64,000 nt of DNA from Reyranella sp. (GTDB lineage: Bacteria > Pseudomonadota > Alphaproteobacteria > Reyranellales > Reyranellaceae): positions 1 through 64,000 of the forward strand of contig NZ_JAUSBN010000007.1 of assembly GCF_030651995.1 (NCBI RefSeq), given 5' to 3'. Below the pieces are notes generated by a model that made no database searches, had not been told where the DNA came from, and was given only the letters and a program-made list of their open reading frames with translations. Positions 60,749 through 64,000 of this stretch are shown here, one piece after another. The translations under genes and the position numbers were made by a program. Within the stretch, counting starts at the first letter, position 1, and each line of letters opens with the position of its first letter.

Positions 60749-62092
60749 TCAAATCCCGCGGGAATGCCGGCCGTCGACATGGCCGAGGTGGGTATCGAAA
60801 GCAGCGCAGACGAAACGCACCAGCGGACGTCCGCGCTCGGTGACGTGCAGTGACTCGCCGTCGCGCTGGACGAGCCCGTCGCTGACAAGCTTGGGAAGCC
60901 CGGTCACCTCGGAAATGAACGATTGGGTCGAGGCGCCATGCCGGCGGCAGACGTCATCCAGATCGACCGAGAAGCTGCACATCAATCTCTCGATGATCTC
61001 GCCGCGCAGCCGGTCCGCCGCGGTGAACTCCAGGCCCCGCGCCGAGGCGAAGCAGCCCGCCTCGATCAGCGACTGGTAGCGTCCCGGATCGGCGATGTTC
61101 TGGGTATGGCCGCGGGGCAGGCTCGAAATCGCCGAAGCGCCCAGCCCAACGACGGATGGCTGGTCGACCGCGACATAGCCCTGGAAACTGCGGCGCAGCC
61201 GGCCGCGTTCCGCCGCCGTCGAGAGCGGGTCGTTCGGTCGCGCATAGTGATCCAGGCCGATCCGCGTGTAGCCGCCCTCGACCAGGCGTTCCGCCACGAG
61301 ATTCGCCATGGCGGCGCGCGCCTCTGCCCCCGGCAGGCTCTCCGTGTCGATCAGGCGCTGACGCGCTTTCATCCAGGGGACATGCGCGTAGGCGAACACG
61401 GCAAAGCGGTCCGGCGACAGTGTGAGCGCGGCGTCGAGCGTGCGGGCAAGTGTCTCCGGCGTCTGCTTCGGCAGGCCATAGACAAGGTCGATATTGATGC
61501 GGGCGATGCCGGCGGCGCGAATTCTCGCGATGGCCGTGGCCGTATCGTCGACCGACTGCAATCGGTTGATCGCTTTCTGCACGTCGATGTCGAAATCCTG
61601 CACACCGAAGCTCACGCGGTCGACGCCGATCTCCCGCATCGTCGCAACGAACTCTTCGTCACAGAAGCGCGGATCCACCTCCATCGAGGTTTCAGAGCCG
61701 CTGCGCCTGTCGAAGCGCGCGGCCAGCCGCTTCGCCACCGCCGCGATGTTCGCCGTCCCCAGCTGGGAGGGCGTACCGCCGCCCCACTGGATCTGGCCGA
61801 CCATCATTCCCGGCACAGCCTCGGCGACGAGATCGATCTCCTTGGCAAGGGCGCGGGCGTAGGCGCCAAGCGATTCCGAACGGTTCATTGCCGCCGTGTG
61901 GCAGGCACAGTACCAGCACAGGCGCGCGCAGAAGGGCACGTGGAGATAGACCGTCGAACAGTCTCGCCCGAGGTCCGCGAGCCAGTCCTTGTGCTGCACG
62001 GCCCCCACGGCGCCGTGGAACTGGGCGGCCGTCGGATAGCTCGTGTACCGAGGAACCGACCGGTCGTAGGCCGCGATGGTGGTAGCGTCCAT
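60749..62092 (-). CDS. hemN: Oxygen-independent coproporphyrinogen III oxidase
   Basis: 447 residues. The radical-SAM cluster motif Cys55-x3-Cys59-x2-Cys62-x-Cys64 (CARLCWYCAC) matches HemN exactly. HemN replaces the oxygen-dependent HemF in heme synthesis when oxygen is scarce. The start overlaps the Usp stop by 1 nt (TGATG), so it is co-translated with that gene and controlled by FixK-type box q. Confidence 0.96.
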   Translation of the reverse strand: MDATTIAAYDRSVPRYTSYPTAAQFHGAVGAVQHKDWLADLGRDCSTVYLHVPFCARLCWYCACHTAAMNRSESLGAYARALAKEIDLVAEAVPGMMVGQIQWGGGTPSQLGTANIAAVAKRLAARFDRRSGSETSMEVDPRFCDEEFVATMREIGVDRVSFGVQDFDIDVQKAINRLQSVDDTATAIARIRAAGIARINIDLVYGLPKQTPETLARTLDAALTLSPDRFAVFAYAHVPWMKARQRLIDTESLPGAEARAAMANLVAERLVEGGYTRIGLDHYARPNDPLSTAAERGRLRRSFQGYVAVDQPSVVGLGASAISSLPRGHTQNIADPGRYQSLIEAGCFASARGLEFTAADRLRGEIIERLMCSFSVDLDDVCRRHGASTQSFISEVTGLPKLVSDGLVQRDGESLHVTERGRPLVRFVCAAFDTHLGHVDGRHSRGI

Positions 62093-62931
62093 CAGTGCGA
62101 GATCAGCACGGGGATGGTCATGCTGGAGAGGAGCGTGCGACTCACGCCGCCCAGCACCATCTCGCGCACCCGCGAATGGCCGTAGACGCCCATGACGATG
62201 AGGTCGCTGCCGATATCCGCGGCGCGCGACAGGATGATGGCGCCCACGTCGCTGTCGGCGGCGACATCGCGCTGCACCGTGACCTTGACACCGTGACGGG
62301 TGAGCCAGAGCGCCACATCGGCGCCCGGCTCGGCACCGTGGCCGTCCGGAGACGTGCGCGGATCGACCACGAGAATGACGACCTTCTTCGCCATCCGCAG
62401 GAACGGCAGGGCATCGGCCGCCGCCCGAGCGCTTTCGCGGCTGGCGTTCCAGCAGAGCAGCACGGACTCGCCGACCGGCGCGCGCACGCCGATATGCGGC
62501 ACGACGAGGGTCGGCCGGCCGCTTGCCAGGACGACGGCTTCGGGCAGGTCCGAGGGAGTCGGCGTCTGGGCATCCGGGTCCGTCTGACCAAGGACGAGAA
62601 GATCAGTGTATCGCGCCTGGATGACGAGCTCGGAATCGATGAACCCGTCCGTCACGCGCCATTCGTGCGACGGGACGCGGCGCTCCTTGACCGCCTTCTG
62701 GAAGGCCGCGAGCGCGGCGGCCTGGTCGGCGTCGGCGCTGGCTTCGTAGCTGGCAAAAAGCGAGTCCATGGCGACACCGCCTTCGAAGAAGATCGGCGCT
62801 TCGAGCGGCGGACGGGCATGCATACCGACCAGATGGGCGCCATAGCGCTCCGCCAGTTCCGCCGCCACGGTCAGCCTCTGGCCAACCTTGGGGCTGGCAT
62901 CGCAATGAACGAGAATCGTCTTGTAGGCCAT
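62092..62931 (-). CDS. Universal stress protein with tandem Usp domains
   Basis: 279 residues; the start at 62931 is chosen because GGAGG lies 6 bp upstream, while the ATG at 62937 abuts it. Two Usp domains: AYKTILVHCDASPKVG at the start and, in the second half, SDLIVMGVYGHSRVREMVLGGVSRTLL with a complete G-x2-G-type loop. First gene of the usp-hemN operon. Headed by box q. Confidence 0.92.
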   Translation of the reverse strand: MAYKTILVHCDASPKVGQRLTVAAELAERYGAHLVGMHARPPLEAPIFFEGGVAMDSLFASYEASADADQAAALAAFQKAVKERRVPSHEWRVTDGFIDSELVIQARYTDLLVLGQTDPDAQTPTPSDLPEAVVLASGRPTLVVPHIGVRAPVGESVLLCWNASRESARAAADALPFLRMAKKVVILVVDPRTSPDGHGAEPGADVALWLTRHGVKVTVQRDVAADSDVGAIILSRAADIGSDLIVMGVYGHSRVREMVLGGVSRTLLSSMTIPVLISH

Positions 62932-62983
62932 GGGCATCCTCCTGAAGGTCCGTCGATCGTGCCGGGCCGCGAAGCGCGCGACC

Positions 62984-62997
62984 TTGACGCAGGTCAA
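62984..62997. promoter_or_regulatory. FNR/FixK-type box q, perfect
   Basis: TTGAC-GCAG-GTCAA, perfect half-site repeat and identical to box e. Centred 59 bp upstream of the Usp start and about 42 bp from the divergent TauE/SafE start, so it may serve both directions. Confidence 0.78.
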
Positions 62998-63032
62998 TCG
63001 CGGCCTGGGAAAATCATGGTCCATTGCCGTCG

Positions 63033-63767
63033 ATGGACATCATTTCCCGTTTCTTCGCGATGTGCGGCGACGGCCTCATGGCCGCCGCATCGATGCCGCT
63101 CGGCCTGCCGGCGGCGCTGCTCCTGGCCGGCCTTGCCGGCAGCCTCGTGCATTGCGTGGGCATGTGCGGTCCCTTCGTGCTGGGCCAGGTGATGGCCTCG
63201 GTCGAGCAGCCGGGGAATCGCTCCTATGGCGAATGGCACCGGCTGACCGGCGCCCTGCTCGTGCCCTACCATCTCGGCCGATTCACCACCTACACAGCGC
63301 TGGGAGCCGTGGCCGGAGGCGCGACGGCGGTCTTTGCCTCCCTCGAGATGTTCAGCTGGCTGTCGGCCATCCTGCTGATCGTGGCGGCCGGCCTGCTGGC
63401 AGCGCAGGCCCTCGGCATGGCCGTGAACGCCGCCGCGCCCGCAACGACCGTGCTGGCGCGTCTCGCCGGCCCGCTTTCCGCCTCGCGCACCGCGCTCGCG
63501 CGGTACGGGCTGGGCGTCATCCTGGGCTTCCTGCCCTGTGGTCTTCTCTACGCGGCCCTGGCTGCCGCGGCCGGTACCGGCTCGGTCGTGTCGGGAGCCA
63601 TCGCCATGGCCTGCTTCGCGCTCGGCACCGTGCCGGCGCTCGTCGCCGTCGGCTGGGGCGGGTTGATCATGCGGCGGCATCTGCGGACGATCGCGCGATG
63701 GGTCAGCCCGCCGCTCCTCGCCGGCAATGCGCTGGTCATGCTCGCCCTGGCGAGCCAGAGGCTCTGA
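63033..63767 (+). CDS. Sulfite exporter TauE/SafE family membrane protein (DsbD-like)
   Basis: 244 residues from the ATG at 63033 (TTG at 63024 also possible). About six helices; the motif GLAGSLVHCVGMCGPFVLGQ with Cys-x3-Cys is typical of the subgroup that neighbours cbb3 oxidase assembly genes and is related to DsbD transmembrane domains. A role in copper or heme handling for oxidase maturation is a likely but unproven guess. Divergent from the Usp gene across box q. Confidence 0.85.
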   Translation: MDIISRFFAMCGDGLMAAASMPLGLPAALLLAGLAGSLVHCVGMCGPFVLGQVMASVEQPGNRSYGEWHRLTGALLVPYHLGRFTTYTALGAVAGGATAVFASLEMFSWLSAILLIVAAGLLAAQALGMAVNAAAPATTVLARLAGPLSASRTALARYGLGVILGFLPCGLLYAALAAAAGTGSVVSGAIAMACFALGTVPALVAVGWGGLIMRRHLRTIARWVSPPLLAGNALVMLALASQRL

Positions 63768-63787
63768 CAGCTCCGACCATCGAGACT

Positions 63788-63922
63788 TCAGCGGGTCGCG
63801 ATGGACTCGAGAATGGCAGCCGCAGCCAGAACGAGCAGGATGGCGGCGAACAGCCACAGTCCAACGGACCCGACGTCATGGACCAACTCCTCGGAGGTCA
63901 TCCGTTTTTCTTGCCTGGTCAT
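63788..63922 (-). CDS. 44-residue single-helix membrane protein
   Basis: A short frame with an AGGAG site 7 bp before the ATG at 63922. The product has a charged start (MTRQEKRMTSEELVHDVG) and one hydrophobic helix (about 20-39), ending IATR. It runs convergent to the TauE/SafE gene, 20 bp away. The ribosome-binding site and membrane pattern make it likely real; no family recognised. The remaining 78 bp to the window end show nothing. Confidence 0.55.
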   Translation of the reverse strand: MTRQEKRMTSEELVHDVGSVGLWLFAAILLVLAAAAILESIATR

Positions 63923-64000
63923 GTCGCGCTCCTGCACCCACGCCTTCACCGCGCGCGGCGCCTCTGCTCTGCACAGCAGGCTAAGAGGATGTGCGCCAGC

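Noticed and set aside
63727-63984. An 85-codon plus-strand frame at the right end
   Set aside because: It overlaps the end of the TauE/SafE gene in another frame, is Arg/Pro/Ser-rich and has no ribosome-binding site; the minus-strand 44-residue frame is better supported.
1-64000. CRISPR arrays, insertion sequences, rRNA genes
   Set aside because: No regularly spaced direct repeats, no transposase-like proteins with terminal repeats, and no rRNA-like sequence were seen.

Overview
The window is about 64 kb of high-GC DNA with dense, often overlapping genes. The order murA / DUF2948 / hisG / hisD / UPF0262 / low-molecular-weight phosphatase / infA / maf / short RNase E/G / yacG / tRNA-Phe, together with FixL, FixJ, a FixK-type regulator and HdeD/host-attachment/DUF992 families, points to an alphaproteobacterium (Rhodospirillales- or Hyphomicrobiales-like). 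I cannot name the species from sequence alone.

Layout. (1) 1-381: the C-terminus of a tyrosine recombinase running into the 3' end of tRNA-Phe (397-472), i.e. the right edge of an integrated element that lies to the left. (2) 508-9756: a conserved housekeeping block on the minus strand (dcd, murA, hisG, hisD, infA, maf, RNase, yacG), interrupted at 2883-4255 by two tandem paralogous exported proteins on the plus strand. (3) 9775-17277: a DhlA-type haloalkane dehalogenase, then a tripartite RND efflux operon with its TetR regulator and a palindromic operator. (4) 17496-21071: an AtuA-like / enoyl-CoA hydratase / double-hotdog thioesterase acyl-CoA module. (5) 21035-24538: hybrid histidine kinase, Hpt protein and OmpR-type regulator, then tRNA-Ile(CAU). 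(6) 24554-28955: an alpha/beta hydrolase and a 1202-residue autotransporter whose passenger carries two pepsin-like Asp-Thr-Gly motifs.

(7) 28998-63922: a roughly 35-kb low-oxygen stress island. I find 17 FNR/FixK-type boxes (TTGAY-N4-RTCAA and close variants) in its intergenic regions, most centred 55-77 bp upstream of a start codon and often paired in divergent promoters. The island encodes its own likely control chain: a heme-PAS kinase FixL with FixJ, an extra single receiver, and a cysteine-poor FNR-family (FixK-type) regulator with the E-x2-S-R recognition helix. The predicted targets are a divergent GroEL, three universal-stress proteins, isoaspartyl methyltransferase, CBS-BON, two zinc alcohol dehydrogenases, beta-glucosidase plus glucokinase, a P-type ATPase, two ABC-type membrane domains without ATPase domains, HdeD, a small cytochrome c, a phasin-like protein, YqjD/YqjE-like proteins, a beta-CASP RNase coupled to an NMP phosphorylase, HemN, a TauE/SafE protein, and several small proteins of unknown function.

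Read together, the island looks like a dormancy/microaerobiosis programme: protein protection and repair, anaerobic heme synthesis, fermentative redox balancing, RNA turnover and salvage, and ribosome/membrane anchoring. The regulatory assignment is inferred from motif sequence and position only.
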